In this document: piece after piece, positions 16,854 through 24,707 of the stretch
Numbering within the stretch: the first letter of the stretch is position 1
Layout: each line of letters begins with the position of its first letter
NCBI RefSeq assembly: GCF_030063355.1
Contig: NZ_JASISZ010000060.1
Location: 1 to 51,585 of the forward strand
DNA: 51,585 nucleotides
Direction of reading: 5' to 3'
Source of the DNA: Streptomyces sp. PH10-H1
GTDB taxonomy: Bacteria; Actinomycetota; Actinomycetes; Streptomycetales; Streptomycetaceae
Translations under genes and position numbers: made by a program
Notes under the pieces: model-generated
Told to the model about the DNA's origin: nothing
Database searches by the model: none
What the model saw: only the letters and a program-made list of their open reading frames with translations

Positions 16854-17834
16854 TCAGGCCGACCGGTGCAGGGGCAGGACGTCGCGGGTGTCGTGGTCGG
16901 TTCCGGCCTCAAGGCAGATGCCGCCGCCGCACAGGACGCGCCCCTCGGGCGCGGTCGACCAGGTGATGTTGTGGCACACCGAACACTCCGTCAGCCGCCG
17001 TTGTCCCTCGCCGGTGAACGCGATCTGCGCCGGGATGAGATAGCGCTGACCCCGCAGCTTCCTCAAAAGGGTGTGCAGGTAGCCGGTCGGGTTGAACGCG
17101 TTGCGATCCTCGGTCGCGTCCAACGCCTTGAGGATCGCCGCCTCGGGCCACCCGGCCCGCAGGACGAACCCGACGGCGGTCTCGGCGTTCTCGCGTTCCT
17201 CGGGGGACACGCCCTCGTACCAGCGGATACCCCAGACGATCGCCGCCGCTCTCGCCGGCACGTGCACCCGCTCTTCATCGGACAGCGGCCGGGCGTAGAA
17301 GCCGGACATCAGCTCGTACCGCGAGGGCGCGCGGCCCCCGAATCGTCGGCTTCCCTGAGTGGGCACGGTGGCGATGGTGAAACGGACGTAGTCCCATTTG
17401 ACGAGGTGAGGCCGGTGCCGCTCCACTGACCGGACCGACACCCCGGCGGCTGCGGCGAGCTCGGCAGGGTCGACCTGTCCGGACCAGCCGAACCCGGCCA
17501 GGGCTACCAGGCACTTAGCGCACGTCGGATCGGGGGCGAAAACGGGATCGGCTTCAATGACGCGGGCCGCCCACTCGATCGCACCAGGAAGAGCGGGCTG
17601 GCTCGCGCCGCCGACTCCCGGCAGGGGAGTGCGCCGATCGGCGTCGATACGACTCTGCTGGAACAGGTGTGACAGATGATTCTGGGTGGCTCTTTTTTTG
17701 AGACCGACCAGGCGACCGAGTTCCTCGGTGGTGATCGAAATCTCGGGAGTCGCCTGCTGGCGGTCCTCCAATGCCGCAATGACTCTGCGGCATGCGGGGC
17801 AGTCATCCGGACTGATCGCCCGATGCGGTGTCAC
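16854..17834 (-). CDS. Winged-helix/zinc protein, possible replication or telomere-recognition factor
   Basis: A protein of 326 aa. GTG 17834 is preferred (GGAAAGG 7 bases upstream); ATG 17870 is an in-frame alternative. Two helix-turn-helix segments are visible: TTEELGRLVGLKKRATQNHL near residue 50 and AELAAAAGVSVRSVERHRPH near residue 130. Cys pairs occur at CPACRR near the N-terminus and CSVCHN with a later Cys near the C-terminus. It heads the operon with tpg and tap. I infer a role in replication initiation or in bringing Tpg/Tap to the end, since no other replication protein is recognisable in the window. A role as an operon regulator is also possible. Confidence 0.6.
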   Translation of the reverse strand: MTPHRAISPDDCPACRRVIAALEDRQQATPEISITTEELGRLVGLKKRATQNHLSHLFQQSRIDADRRTPLPGVGGASQPALPGAIEWAARVIEADPVFAPDPTCAKCLVALAGFGWSGQVDPAELAAAAGVSVRSVERHRPHLVKWDYVRFTIATVPTQGSRRFGGRAPSRYELMSGFYARPLSDEERVHVPARAAAIVWGIRWYEGVSPEERENAETAVGFVLRAGWPEAAILKALDATEDRNAFNPTGYLHTLLRKLRGQRYLIPAQIAFTGEGQRRLTECSVCHNITWSTAPEGRVLCGGGICLEAGTDHDTRDVLPLHRSA

Positions 17835-17879
17835 GAAATGGCCTTTCCGGCCTGCTGCGGGTGTGGGCATCGGGATGCC

Positions 17880-17969
17880 ATGGGTACACTCGCAGAAGAC
17901 CTAAGCGCGGTCATGCGCGAAGCCTCATCGGTCGGGAGCTGGTAACTCCCGAGGAGTCCGATGGGGCTT
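17880..17969 (+). ncRNA. Short peptide and branched stem-loop opposite the rep-tpg-tap leader
   Basis: A 21-codon frame (ATG 17880, ending EASSVGSW and TAA at 17943-17945) runs into a long stem-loop. The outer arms 17920-17931 and 17958-17969 pair over 12 bp with one G-T; the inner arms 17932-17938 and 17946-17952 pair over 7 bp. The structure lies on the plus strand directly upstream of the divergent operon. It could be an attenuator, a counter-transcribed RNA controlling that operon, or simply a terminator. Low confidence in any one reading. Confidence 0.35.
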
Positions 17970-18048
17970 TGTGCATGTAGATCGGTTGTTGGCGGGTTAC
18001 AGGCTATGCCGTGGCTGTAGTGGCTTGACCACCGGCCGTGACCTGTGG

Positions 18049-18348
18049 CTAGACGATGGAAAGGACCTGCTGCGAGCCGCCGACTATGGCGGCGCGGCGG
18101 ACGTGGGGAAGTTGTTCAACGGCGTGGGTCGGCCCACACAGAAGATCCGGAACCGGGACGCCGTAGTGCGCGGACAAGCGGTCAACGTCGCCGAGCGACC
18201 ATGCCGACCGGCCGACCTGCTTCCGGGAGATCGCGCCCTGGGTGACTCGCAGCCCACGCGCTAGCGACGTCTGGTTCTCACCCGTAGCGCGCATCAGTGC
18301 GGCCACGGTCACCCGCAACGTCTGCTCGCTACTCATGCCCTTAGCCAT
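18049..18348 (-). CDS. XRE-family HTH regulator
   Basis: A protein of 99 aa starting MAKGMSSEQTL. A clear XRE-type helix-turn-helix is visible (NQTSLARGLRVTQGAISRKQ), followed by a second helical part (SLGDVDRLSAHYGVPVPDLL). An inverted repeat TATGACC-GTT-GGTCATA lies at 18368-18384, 20 bases upstream, and is a likely autoregulatory operator. Divergent to the 18504 gene. Probable role: repressor of itself and of the neighbouring genes. Confidence 0.75.
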   Translation of the reverse strand: MAKGMSSEQTLRVTVAALMRATGENQTSLARGLRVTQGAISRKQVGRSAWSLGDVDRLSAHYGVPVPDLLCGPTHAVEQLPHVRRAAIVGGSQQVLSIV

Positions 18349-18367
18349 ATGACGGTTCCTCACTGTG

Positions 18368-18384
18368 TATGACCGTTGGTCATA
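18368..18384. promoter_or_regulatory. Operator candidate for the XRE gene at 18348
   Basis: Perfect 7-bp inverted repeat with 3-base spacer (TATGACC GTT GGTCATA) just upstream of the XRE gene. Confidence 0.6.
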
Positions 18385-18454
18385 GTGCCAGACAGAGAAG
18401 TGTGGCGACACACGCCACACCGACGCCCGCCACTCTTCCATGGTTGAATCCGAT

Positions 18455-18473
18455 CTACAAGTGGTGCTTGTAG
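18455..18473. promoter_or_regulatory. Operator D (CTACAAG-N5-CTTGTAG)
   Basis: An inverted pair of the CTTGTAG core seen in operators A-C, 31 bases before the ATG at 18504. It may tie this gene to the same regulon or mark its autoregulation. Confidence 0.5.
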
Positions 18474-18503
18474 TGGATATGCAAACCGTGCGATCCTCGC
18501 AGC

Positions 18504-18782
18504 ATGACCACTACATCGCTCGACGCGTTGCGTCGGAAGGCTGAGAAGTCCGCCAAAACCTCCGAGGAGGACAAGGCTGCCCTTCTCGACGCCGCTGTCG
18601 AGGCGGCGGTCACCTCCACGAGATACGGCCACCTGTCCGCCGTTGCCCGCGAGGCCGGCATCACCTCCCAATACCTGCGCACCCTTGTTGAGGAAGCGCA
18701 TCCCGGTTGGCTCGCCCAGGCTGCCGCCAACCGCGAGAAGAACAAGCAGGAGGCCGGGAAGGGCAGGAAGTCCGCCGCATGA
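18504..18782 (+). CDS. Small helix-turn-helix protein
   Basis: A protein of 92 aa. The segment YGHLSAVAREAGITSQYLRT (residues about 41-60) looks like a helix-turn-helix; the ends are Lys/Glu-rich. It overlaps the following membrane-protein gene by 4 bases (ATGA). Operator D lies immediately upstream, so this product is one candidate for the protein that binds the CTTGTAG sites. Its small size and charge fit a DNA-binding role. Confidence 0.6.
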   Translation: MTTTSLDALRRKAEKSAKTSEEDKAALLDAAVEAAVTSTRYGHLSAVAREAGITSQYLRTLVEEAHPGWLAQAAANREKNKQEAGKGRKSAA

Positions 18783-19627
18783 CCGGGCGCGACACGGCCC
18801 ACTGGGGCGTTCTCGTCTTGGGGAACCTCGTCATTCTCGGGGTCGCCATCGGTGCACTCAGAGCATGGATGCGCGCCGAGTGGGGACGCGTGCTCACTCT
18901 CCTGGTGTTCGGATGCGTCGCGACAGGCGCTCTCTACCTCGGGTCCGACGTCTTCCTCAGCAATGCCCATGAGATCGATTCGGCCACCAAGGGAACCGGC
19001 GGCCACAAGAACGATGACGGTTCCGGCCTCCCGCTCTGGCTGCTCTTCGCAGTTGGCGGATGCGCGCTCTCGTTCGGCATCGCCGCAGTAACCGTGTCCA
19101 TGGGCCGCCGCCGCCGGCGCCGCAAGGCTGCGCAACGCGAGCGCGCCGCCGCCGACCTCGGCCGCCGCCGTGCCATCGAGGCTGACCACGACACGGTTCG
19201 TGACGCATACGGCCTGTACGTCGCCGACGTCCTAGCGTTCCTCGACCGCCCCGCCCTCGCTGATGTCACAGTCCCGACCACCGCATGGTTCCATCACGCC
19301 ATGGACGGGGCCGAGGATGCCCGGCGCGGCAACGATCTCATCGTGTACCGGGAAGCCGTCAGCATCCTCAAGACCGCATGGCAGGCGGCCGACGAGCACG
19401 CCCGCAAGACCGGCGTCCGTCACCTGCCCAAGCAGGAGCGCGCCGCCATCAGCAAGGCCCGCGCCCTCCTGGAGCGCGCACTCGACGGTGCCGGCGGCGA
19501 ACACGAGCGTCACGCCGCGTACGCCAAGGCCCGCGAGCTCCTCGACGGCATCCTCGTCATTCCCCACCAGGCCGCCGCCGAGCTGGAGTCCAGCCACCGC
19601 CTCACCCTCACCAAGGCCGAGAGCTGA
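18779..19627 (+). CDS. Membrane protein with cytoplasmic helical domain
   Basis: A protein of 282 aa; ATG 18779 overlaps the previous stop. Three hydrophobic segments (about residues 9-29, 36-55 and 84-107) are followed by a strongly basic stretch (GRRRRRRKAAQRERA) and a roughly 170-residue helical soluble part. By the positive-inside rule the large domain should be cytoplasmic. No family recognised. It could belong to the spread/transfer functions, being in the same orientation as the transfer module downstream. Confidence 0.6.
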   Translation: MTGRDTAHWGVLVLGNLVILGVAIGALRAWMRAEWGRVLTLLVFGCVATGALYLGSDVFLSNAHEIDSATKGTGGHKNDDGSGLPLWLLFAVGGCALSFGIAAVTVSMGRRRRRRKAAQRERAAADLGRRRAIEADHDTVRDAYGLYVADVLAFLDRPALADVTVPTTAWFHHAMDGAEDARRGNDLIVYREAVSILKTAWQAADEHARKTGVRHLPKQERAAISKARALLERALDGAGGEHERHAAYAKARELLDGILVIPHQAAAELESSHRLTLTKAES

Positions 19628-19640
19628 GAGGAACGAACCC

Positions 19641-19964
19641 ATGAGCGCAGCACCCGCCGAGGAACCCCTCGACCTGTTCCACACCCACCCGCACGGGGGC
19701 CCACGGACCGTGACCCAACTGCGCGCCGCCCTCACCGCGGCGAGCCCGGCAGATCGCGAGGAGTTCGAGGCCGCCCTCGGCGAGCTGGACCTCGACGACC
19801 CCCAGGCGTACGCGACCCTGGTCCGGGTGTGGCGGCACCGCCTCGTCATGCGCACCGCGCCGCGCATCCTCGCGGCCGTCGCCGCGAGCGCTGACCCGAA
19901 GGCGCCTCGGTGGACCTCGGCCCAGATCCTCGACGACGAGGGCCCCCAGGGCTTCGGCCGGTGA
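19641..19964 (+). CDS. DUF6247-like antitoxin candidate
   Basis: A protein of 107 aa; AGAGGAA lies 9 bases before ATG 19641. The composition and the TVTQLRAALTAASPADREEF / VWRHRLVMRT segments resemble the DUF6247 family, often found next to RelE-like genes in Streptomyces. The stop overlaps the start of the RelE/ParE-like gene (GTGA), the usual antitoxin-first order. Inferred role: neutralising the toxin encoded next. Confidence 0.5.
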   Translation: MSAAPAEEPLDLFHTHPHGGPRTVTQLRAALTAASPADREEFEAALGELDLDDPQAYATLVRVWRHRLVMRTAPRILAAVAASADPKAPRWTSAQILDDEGPQGFGR

Positions 19965-20236
19965 GCGCCAGCGCTTCTTGGTCTGTCGTCTACAGCGACA
20001 CCGGCCGGGCCGCTCTCGCCTCGGCCACCGCCGAGGAACGGGCCGCGATCCTGGCGTTCGAAAAGCAGCTCGCCGAGCGCCCCCACAGCCTCGGCGAGCT
20101 CTACCCGGACCGTGTCGGCGGGCTCTACACGGCGTTACTCACCGTGGCGGACCGGATCGCATGGACGAGTGTTCTCTATCGGATCGATGAGAGCCGGCGA
20201 GAGGTGCTCATCGTCGTCATCGTCTCCGGCCCCTGA
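19961..20236 (+). CDS. RelE/ParE-like toxin
   Basis: A protein of 91 aa from GTG 19961. It shows the fold pattern of the family: a first strand (WSVVYSDTGRAAL), a helical part (EERAAILAFEKQLAE), then YRIDESRREVLIVVIV at the C-terminus. RelE family members cut mRNA at the ribosome; ParE members act on gyrase. Which activity applies cannot be read from the sequence. Paired with the gene overlapping its start, it would stabilise the plasmid by post-segregational killing. Confidence 0.6.
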   Translation: MSASASWSVVYSDTGRAALASATAEERAAILAFEKQLAERPHSLGELYPDRVGGLYTALLTVADRIAWTSVLYRIDESRREVLIVVIVSGP

Positions 20237-20278
20237 CCCGCGACCGAGGCCAACGGCCCATGCCAACAGGAGTTGCCC

Positions 20279-20521
20279 ATGCCGACGAACCCCGACGGGC
20301 AGCAAATGACGCCCGCCACTCTCGACGCCGCCCAGCGACTCATGAGTTTGGGCCGCACGGATGGCGTACGGCCCAAACCCGGCTTTGAACTGGACCCCGA
20401 TTCCGGCCAGCAGTACCGCACTCCTGCCGAGCTGGAGAACGCCGCCGGTCTCACGCCGCCCGCCCGCACGGTGAACGCACACCTTCCCTACCTGTACGAC
20501 GGGGACCACGTTCGGCCTTGA
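20279..20521 (+). CDS. Small hypothetical protein
   Basis: A protein of 80 aa. ATG 20279 has AGGAG 6 bases upstream. It is rich in Pro, Thr and Asp, with no Cys, membrane segment or known motif. It closes the plus-strand set begun at 18504 and is followed by a terminator. Confidence 0.5.
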   Translation: MPTNPDGQQMTPATLDAAQRLMSLGRTDGVRPKPGFELDPDSGQQYRTPAELENAAGLTPPARTVNAHLPYLYDGDHVRP

Positions 20522-20564
20522 TACGCGAGGGAAATCTCGGGCGGCGAGCTGGAGCCCGGGAACG

Positions 20565-20602
20565 CAAGAGCGCCCGACCCCTTCCGGGGCCGGGCGCTCT
20601 TG
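20565..20602. terminator. Terminator between convergent genes
   Basis: A 12-bp GC-rich stem (CAAGAGCGCCCG) extended by a CCCC-GGGG stem across one unpaired base, with a short loop. It lies between the 20521 and 20621 ends. Confidence 0.75.
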
Positions 20603-20620
20603 TGCTGGGGTCGGGCGGTG

Positions 20621-20941
20621 CTACTGGTGGCCCGGGAGATAGGACGCGGCGGCGGCGCGCAGCGTGACGTACGAGCCGCGGCCCTCGTCGTCGTCCGGTG
20701 CACGGCGCCCGCCGATGAGCGGGTGGGCGCGCCAGTGCAGGACGGCCCCCGGGCCGTGGTGGCGGACCTCGCCGACGAGTTCGCCGTCGACCGCGACGAG
20801 GTACGGGCCGAGGTCGTCATCGTTCGTGATCGAGCGGAAGGCCAGGCCGGTTGACTCGGCGAGTTCAGCGAGCGTGCCGGCGAGCCGCAGCTCGTTTTCC
20901 GCCTGGACGTACGCGGCTTGTGCTGGTGCCAGATCGGGCAT
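20621..20941 (-). CDS. Small hypothetical protein downstream of gntR
   Basis: A protein of 106 aa; the ATG at 20941 is preceded by AGGAG. Helical at the N-terminus (LAPAQAAYVQAENELRLAG), then strand-rich (YLVAVDGELVGEVRHHGPG). It starts 36 bases after the gntR stop and is probably cotranscribed. Function unknown. Confidence 0.6.
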   Translation of the reverse strand: MPDLAPAQAAYVQAENELRLAGTLAELAESTGLAFRSITNDDDLGPYLVAVDGELVGEVRHHGPGAVLHWRAHPLIGGRRAPDDDEGRGSYVTLRAAAASYLPGHQ

Positions 20942-20976
20942 GGATGAACGCTCCTGTTCGCGGTCAGGGCTGCGTA

Positions 20977-21768
20977 TCACGGCGTGGTCGGGCGGCCGGT
21001 TCGAGGGCGACGGATCTGGAGAGGGAGGCGCTCGTACGCCAGGCGCAGCCGGTCGGCCGCGCCTGCCATGCGCACGAGCTCGACGGCACGGCCGGTCTGG
21101 TCGTATGTGACGTGGTCGACCAGGAGCACGGAGACCCGAGCTCCTATGGCAAGGCGCGCGGCCTGGTCGGCGGTGGGCGCTTCCGCGGTGACGTACTCGG
21201 ACATCGCGGCGGGAGTGATGCCGGCCGCAATGAGGGCGGCGAGGACGCCGCCGATGATCTTCTCTGGGCGGTCGAGGTGGGCGGCCTCGGCCACGTCCAG
21301 CGGGTACCACGCCTCTTGCAGTTGGACGACGTCGCGGCCGATCATGGCGCGCCGGCGGCGGCAGACGACGGGGGAGCTCGGCGCCAGTTCGAGGAGCTCG
21401 GCGACATCGGCCGGGGCGTCGAGAGTTGAGGCGGCTGGATCGTCGACCACCATCCGCCCGTCGAGGCCCTGCTCGGCGGTAGCCGTCTCCCACGGGCCCC
21501 GCGTGCTGGTGGGATCGAGAGTGCGGCTGTACCGATCGAGTGGGACGCGTACCGGCGTGCGGTCGCGGACCACGGTCCCTTGCCCGCGCACCGAGATCAC
21601 GTATCCGTCGGCCTCTAGCTCTTGGTACGCCCTATTCACGGTCGCCTTCGATCCCTCGCCCTGGGCGACGAACTCGCGGATATACGGCAGGGCCGTACCA
21701 GGCGCGCGCGTGCCATCGCGAATTTCTGCCGCGATTCGTTCTGCCAGCGCCTGCCACTTCGCGGCCAT
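20977..21768 (-). CDS. GntR-family regulator (TraR/KorSA type)
   Basis: A protein of 263 aa. ATG 21768 follows GAGGGAG by about 7 bases. The N-terminal winged helix is clear (GTALPYIREFVAQGEGSKAT, then YQELEADGYVISVRGQGTVV), followed by a UTRA-type ligand-binding domain (about residues 95-240). GntR regulators of this kind control tra and spd genes on Streptomyces plasmids. It is divergent from the transfer operon, and the palindrome CAATCCTAGGATTG occurs in the shared promoter region at 21811-21824 and, in part, at 21870-21884, so it probably represses itself and the 21990-24633 operon. Confidence 0.85.
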   Translation of the reverse strand: MAAKWQALAERIAAEIRDGTRAPGTALPYIREFVAQGEGSKATVNRAYQELEADGYVISVRGQGTVVRDRTPVRVPLDRYSRTLDPTSTRGPWETATAEQGLDGRMVVDDPAASTLDAPADVAELLELAPSSPVVCRRRRAMIGRDVVQLQEAWYPLDVAEAAHLDRPEKIIGGVLAALIAAGITPAAMSEYVTAEAPTADQAARLAIGARVSVLLVDHVTYDQTGRAVELVRMAGAADRLRLAYERLPLQIRRPRTGRPTTP

Positions 21769-21810
21769 GTGGTCACTCCCTCTGTCGTCTGCACCCAAGT
21801 ACAACACACT

Positions 21811-21884
21811 CAATCCTAGGATTGCTTGACAGTCCCCACGGTAGGTGTCATGGTCGTCACGTGCCAGAGTAATCCTAGGATTGC
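21811..21884. promoter_or_regulatory. GntR operators and divergent promoter region
   Basis: Two copies of AATCCTAGGATTGC at 21812-21825 and 21871-21884, 59 bases apart, centred on a CCTAGG palindrome. A TTGACA -35-like box lies at 21826-21831 directly beside the first copy, facing the transfer operon. The arrangement suggests repression by the GntR protein encoded on the minus strand. Confidence 0.7.
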
Positions 21885-21989
21885 TTCCGGCTCAGTACGA
21901 CCGCCGACCCCATTAACGGGGCACGGCCCCGAGCGTGGCTAGACGCATCGGGGCCGCTGGCGAACCGACTCGATAGGGAGTTGATCCGC

Positions 21990-22382
21990 GTGAGCACCAC
22001 CATGCCCGAAACCGCGACGATCTCGCGAATCGCCGTTATCGCCCCCTCTTCCGCAGCCTTTCCCCTCAGCACCCTGACCGCAGACGAGCGGCTCGACCTC
22101 GGCGCCGTGATCGGCCTCGACCTCGACCTCGTACTCGGCACCGGACGCGAGATCCCCGCTGGTCTGAGTGACCAGGAGCACGACGCCGCGTGCTTCGAAA
22201 GCTTCACCGAGCAGTACACCCGGGTCTCCGCCCTCGTCGACATGCTCGACTCCGGATTCGTGGACGTCCCCCGCGCGTACGGCCGCCTCCTCGTCCTCGC
22301 CGACGAGTTGCAGGCCGCCGACGACGCCGACGGCTACCAGCGCGACGAGCTCGACGAGGTCCTCGGGGGGCGAGCCGCATGA
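21990..22382 (+). CDS. Hypothetical protein at head of transfer operon
   Basis: A protein of 130 aa. GTG 21990 is chosen because AGGGAG precedes it by about 9 bases; TTG 21981 is an in-frame alternative. It is acidic and helical (VLADELQAADDADGY near the C-terminus), with no known domain. It is the first gene of a tightly overlapped run extending to 24633 and lies directly behind the GntR operators. Confidence 0.55.
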   Translation: MSTTMPETATISRIAVIAPSSAAFPLSTLTADERLDLGAVIGLDLDLVLGTGREIPAGLSDQEHDAACFESFTEQYTRVSALVDMLDSGFVDVPRAYGRLLVLADELQAADDADGYQRDELDEVLGGRAA

Positions 22383-22675
22383 GGATCAACCGCCGCGCCC
22401 TCCCGACCGCAGCACGCGCCCTGATCCACCGAGCTGACCGGCTGCACCCCGCCGCGCTCCTGGTCCTGGTCCTCCTCCTCGGCGTCGTCGTTCACTTCAC
22501 CGCCCCTGTGATGGTGACCCTCCTCGCCGCCGTGGTGACTGCGGTCCAGTCCGCCGCCTACCTCGCGGGGAGCGCCGTGCTCTTCCGCCTCGCCCTCCGG
22601 TTGGCCGCCGACTTTCGCGCCACGGGCACCCCGGCCACGGCCCCCAAAATCCCCGCCCAGACCACGGCGCCGTGA
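22379..22675 (+). CDS. Small two-span membrane protein (Spd-like)
   Basis: A protein of 98 aa, ATG 22379 overlapping the previous stop. Two hydrophobic segments (AALLVLVLLLGVVVHF, about residues 21-36, and VMVTLLAAVVTAVQSAAYLA, about 41-60) are preceded by a basic start. Small membrane proteins in this position of Streptomyces plasmids act in plasmid spread between mycelial compartments. The assignment rests on context. Confidence 0.55.
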   Translation: MRINRRALPTAARALIHRADRLHPAALLVLVLLLGVVVHFTAPVMVTLLAAVVTAVQSAAYLAGSAVLFRLALRLAADFRATGTPATAPKIPAQTTAP

Positions 22676-22860
22676 CGGCCGTGTGCGCCCTGGTCCGCGA
22701 CGTCTCCGCCGAGACCCTCGCCCGCCACGGGCTCACCGACCGGGCCACTGCCCACCGGGCCGCCCAGTGCGCCGAACTCTGGGCCGCCGAAAGCCGCCGC
22801 CGCGCTGACCGCGCCGCCCTCGACTCTCTCGCCTCCCCCCGCAAGGAGACCCCCCAGTGA
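22672..22860 (+). CDS. Small hypothetical protein in transfer operon
   Basis: A protein of 62 aa from GTG 22672, overlapping its neighbours by 4 bases on both sides, which is good evidence that it is translated. It is helical, Ala/Arg-rich, with no family match that I recognise. Confidence 0.5.
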   Translation: MTAVCALVRDVSAETLARHGLTDRATAHRAAQCAELWAAESRRRADRAALDSLASPRKETPQ

Positions 22861-24095
22861 ACGACTTCTACAACGAGCGCCGGCGAGACCGCGTTGCCGA
22901 CCGCGAACAGGACCGCGCCGACGCCCTCGCCGCCGCCGAGCAGAAGCGGAAAAGCGAGCTCGCCGCCGCTGAACTGCGCCGCCAGGACGAGGCCGAGCGC
23001 GAGGAGCGCAGCCGCCGTACCCGCCGTGAGACCGACCGCGAGCGGGCCCGCCGCAAGGCCGAGCGCAAGGCGGCACGCGGCGAGCTGTTCGCCAAGCTCC
23101 GCCGCGAGGGCGACACCACAGGCGCGTTGATCGTCATGGCGGCGGGCATCATTGCGGCCCTGTATTTCCAGCTCCGCGCCCTCAACGGCGAGAACCTCCC
23201 CGGCGTGATCTCCCTGTGCTTGGCCGTGATGCTGGAGGCCGGGGCGTGGGTGGCCACCACGTCCGGCGAGCGGGCCAAGAGGGAGGGCCGCCCGGCAGGC
23301 CGCTTCCGGGTGGTCATGTGGGCTTGCGCCAGCTTCGCCGCGCTCATCAACTACTCGCACGCTCCCGAGTCGTCCGGCGGTTGGCTCGCGTGGGTCCTCG
23401 CCGCCGCCAGCTACGCCGCCGTGTTTTTCTGGGAGGTCCGCGGTTGGGGCCGTCACGGAACCAAGGCCACCCGCACCAAGGCGCAGCGCCGGGAGGACCG
23501 CCGCCGCCGTCGGCATGACCGCAAGCGCCGGACTCGCTTTCCCACGGTCTACAGCCGGTACCTCGACATCCTGACCGCGCATCCCTTCGCCACGGTCGAC
23601 GCGGAGGAGGCATGGCGGACCGCGTGGCGTGACGAGCACGGAGCCGACCTCGCCACCACGGCCCGCGTTGTTGCCCGCCGAGGCCACGCCGATAAGGCGC
23701 TCGCCGCAGCCCACGGGGTAGGGGTCGAAACCCTTGTCGTCGAGCAGCTCCTCGGAGAGCTGTTCCCGCCGGACGGAGGCGACGACGGACCGGCCGCGCG
23801 CCGCTCCTCGGGCGGACCGAGCGGCGGGCCGAACAAGAGTGGTCGAACGGCGAAAACCCTTGGGCGCAAAGGGAAGCAAGCGATCGGCCGAGTCTCCGGC
23901 CGGACCGCTCCGAAGGTCCCTGACAGGCCCCTCGACGCCGCGCACATTGCGCAGGTGAGAGCCCTCGCCGACCTCCTCGGCGGCGCCGCGCACCTGTCCG
24001 TGAAGAACGTCCGGCAGGCCGTCGGCGGCGGTAACTACCGCTACGCGATGCGGCTGCGGGACCACGTCAAGGCCGAGAGGAAGAACGCCCGATGA
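22857..24095 (+). CDS. SpdB-like membrane protein (DUF2637 type)
   Basis: A protein of 412 aa. Residues 1-80 form a highly charged Arg/Glu/Ala helix. A membrane region follows (about residues 88-200, with GALIVMAAGIIAALYF, VISLCLAVMLEAGAWVA and WVLAAASYAAVFFW) resembling DUF2637, the domain of SpdB-type spread proteins. The C-terminus is basic. Family knowledge: Spd proteins help plasmid DNA move between neighbouring compartments of the recipient mycelium. It overlaps both neighbours by 4 bases. Confidence 0.65.
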   Translation: MNDFYNERRRDRVADREQDRADALAAAEQKRKSELAAAELRRQDEAEREERSRRTRRETDRERARRKAERKAARGELFAKLRREGDTTGALIVMAAGIIAALYFQLRALNGENLPGVISLCLAVMLEAGAWVATTSGERAKREGRPAGRFRVVMWACASFAALINYSHAPESSGGWLAWVLAAASYAAVFFWEVRGWGRHGTKATRTKAQRREDRRRRRHDRKRRTRFPTVYSRYLDILTAHPFATVDAEEAWRTAWRDEHGADLATTARVVARRGHADKALAAAHGVGVETLVVEQLLGELFPPDGGDDGPAARRSSGGPSGGPNKSGRTAKTLGRKGKQAIGRVSGRTAPKVPDRPLDAAHIAQVRALADLLGGAAHLSVKNVRQAVGGGNYRYAMRLRDHVKAERKNAR

Positions 24096-24328
24096 GTGCC
24101 ACCTCCCACACCCCGCCCCGCGCCCTGATCCTCGCGGCCCCCGCCGGCACGTACGTGATGATCCGCCTCGTTCCGGCGCACGGATGGGGCCCCGCAGCCC
24201 TTATCGGCGCCCTCCTCCTGGCCCTCCTTCTCTGGGGCCCCGCTGTCCTGCGGGCCGGTGCAAAGTCCCTCGCCGTTCGCAACGCCACCAAGGCGGCCAA
24301 GGCCGCCAAGAAGGAGAGTGCGAAGTGA
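24092..24328 (+). CDS. Small membrane protein (Spd-like)
   Basis: A protein of 78 aa, ATG 24092 overlapping the previous stop. Hydrophobic segments at about residues 11-27 and 33-53 (AALIGALLLALLLWGPAVL), then a Lys/Ala-rich tail ending AAKKESAK. Probably works with the SpdB-like protein. Confidence 0.55.
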   Translation: MSATSHTPPRALILAAPAGTYVMIRLVPAHGWGPAALIGALLLALLLWGPAVLRAGAKSLAVRNATKAAKAAKKESAK

Positions 24329-24633
24329 TCGCCACCGACCGCAGCGTGTACCGGCAGATCGCCGCCGAGCTCGCCGACCGGGCCGACGCCGAGGCCGCCG
24401 CGCAACACCCGCACCTCGGCCGTGCCTGCGCCGAACTCGGCCTCGTGTACCTCGCGTTGGAGACCGCGCCTCTGTCGAACCGCCACGTGGCCGCCGCCTG
24501 GAAGGCCGCCGAGGACGCCCGGCAGTCCCTCGCCTACGGGACGGCCGTCGGCTGCGCCGCCGACACCGCCCGCGCCCGGCTTCACCTCGCACTCGGCGAA
24601 CTCGACGCGGCCGACCTCAGCCCCACCACCTGA
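24325..24633 (+). CDS. Hypothetical helical protein in transfer operon
   Basis: A protein of 102 aa from GTG 24325 (GTGA overlap). Almost entirely helical with TPR-like spacing (YLALETAPLSNRHVAAAWKA). No recognised family. It lies directly before the translocase gene. Confidence 0.5.
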   Translation: MIATDRSVYRQIAAELADRADAEAAAQHPHLGRACAELGLVYLALETAPLSNRHVAAAWKAAEDARQSLAYGTAVGCAADTARARLHLALGELDAADLSPTT

Positions 24634-24707
24634 TACCGCGCCCCGCCCCCATGCACCATGCCCGGCCGCCCGCCCCCGGCGGCCGGGCCCCGAGAAGGGA
24701 ACATCGC

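Noticed and set aside
18455..18695. Minus-strand frame across the small HTH gene
   Set aside because: Shadow of the 18504 gene, which has a 4-bp overlap with its neighbour and an operator upstream.
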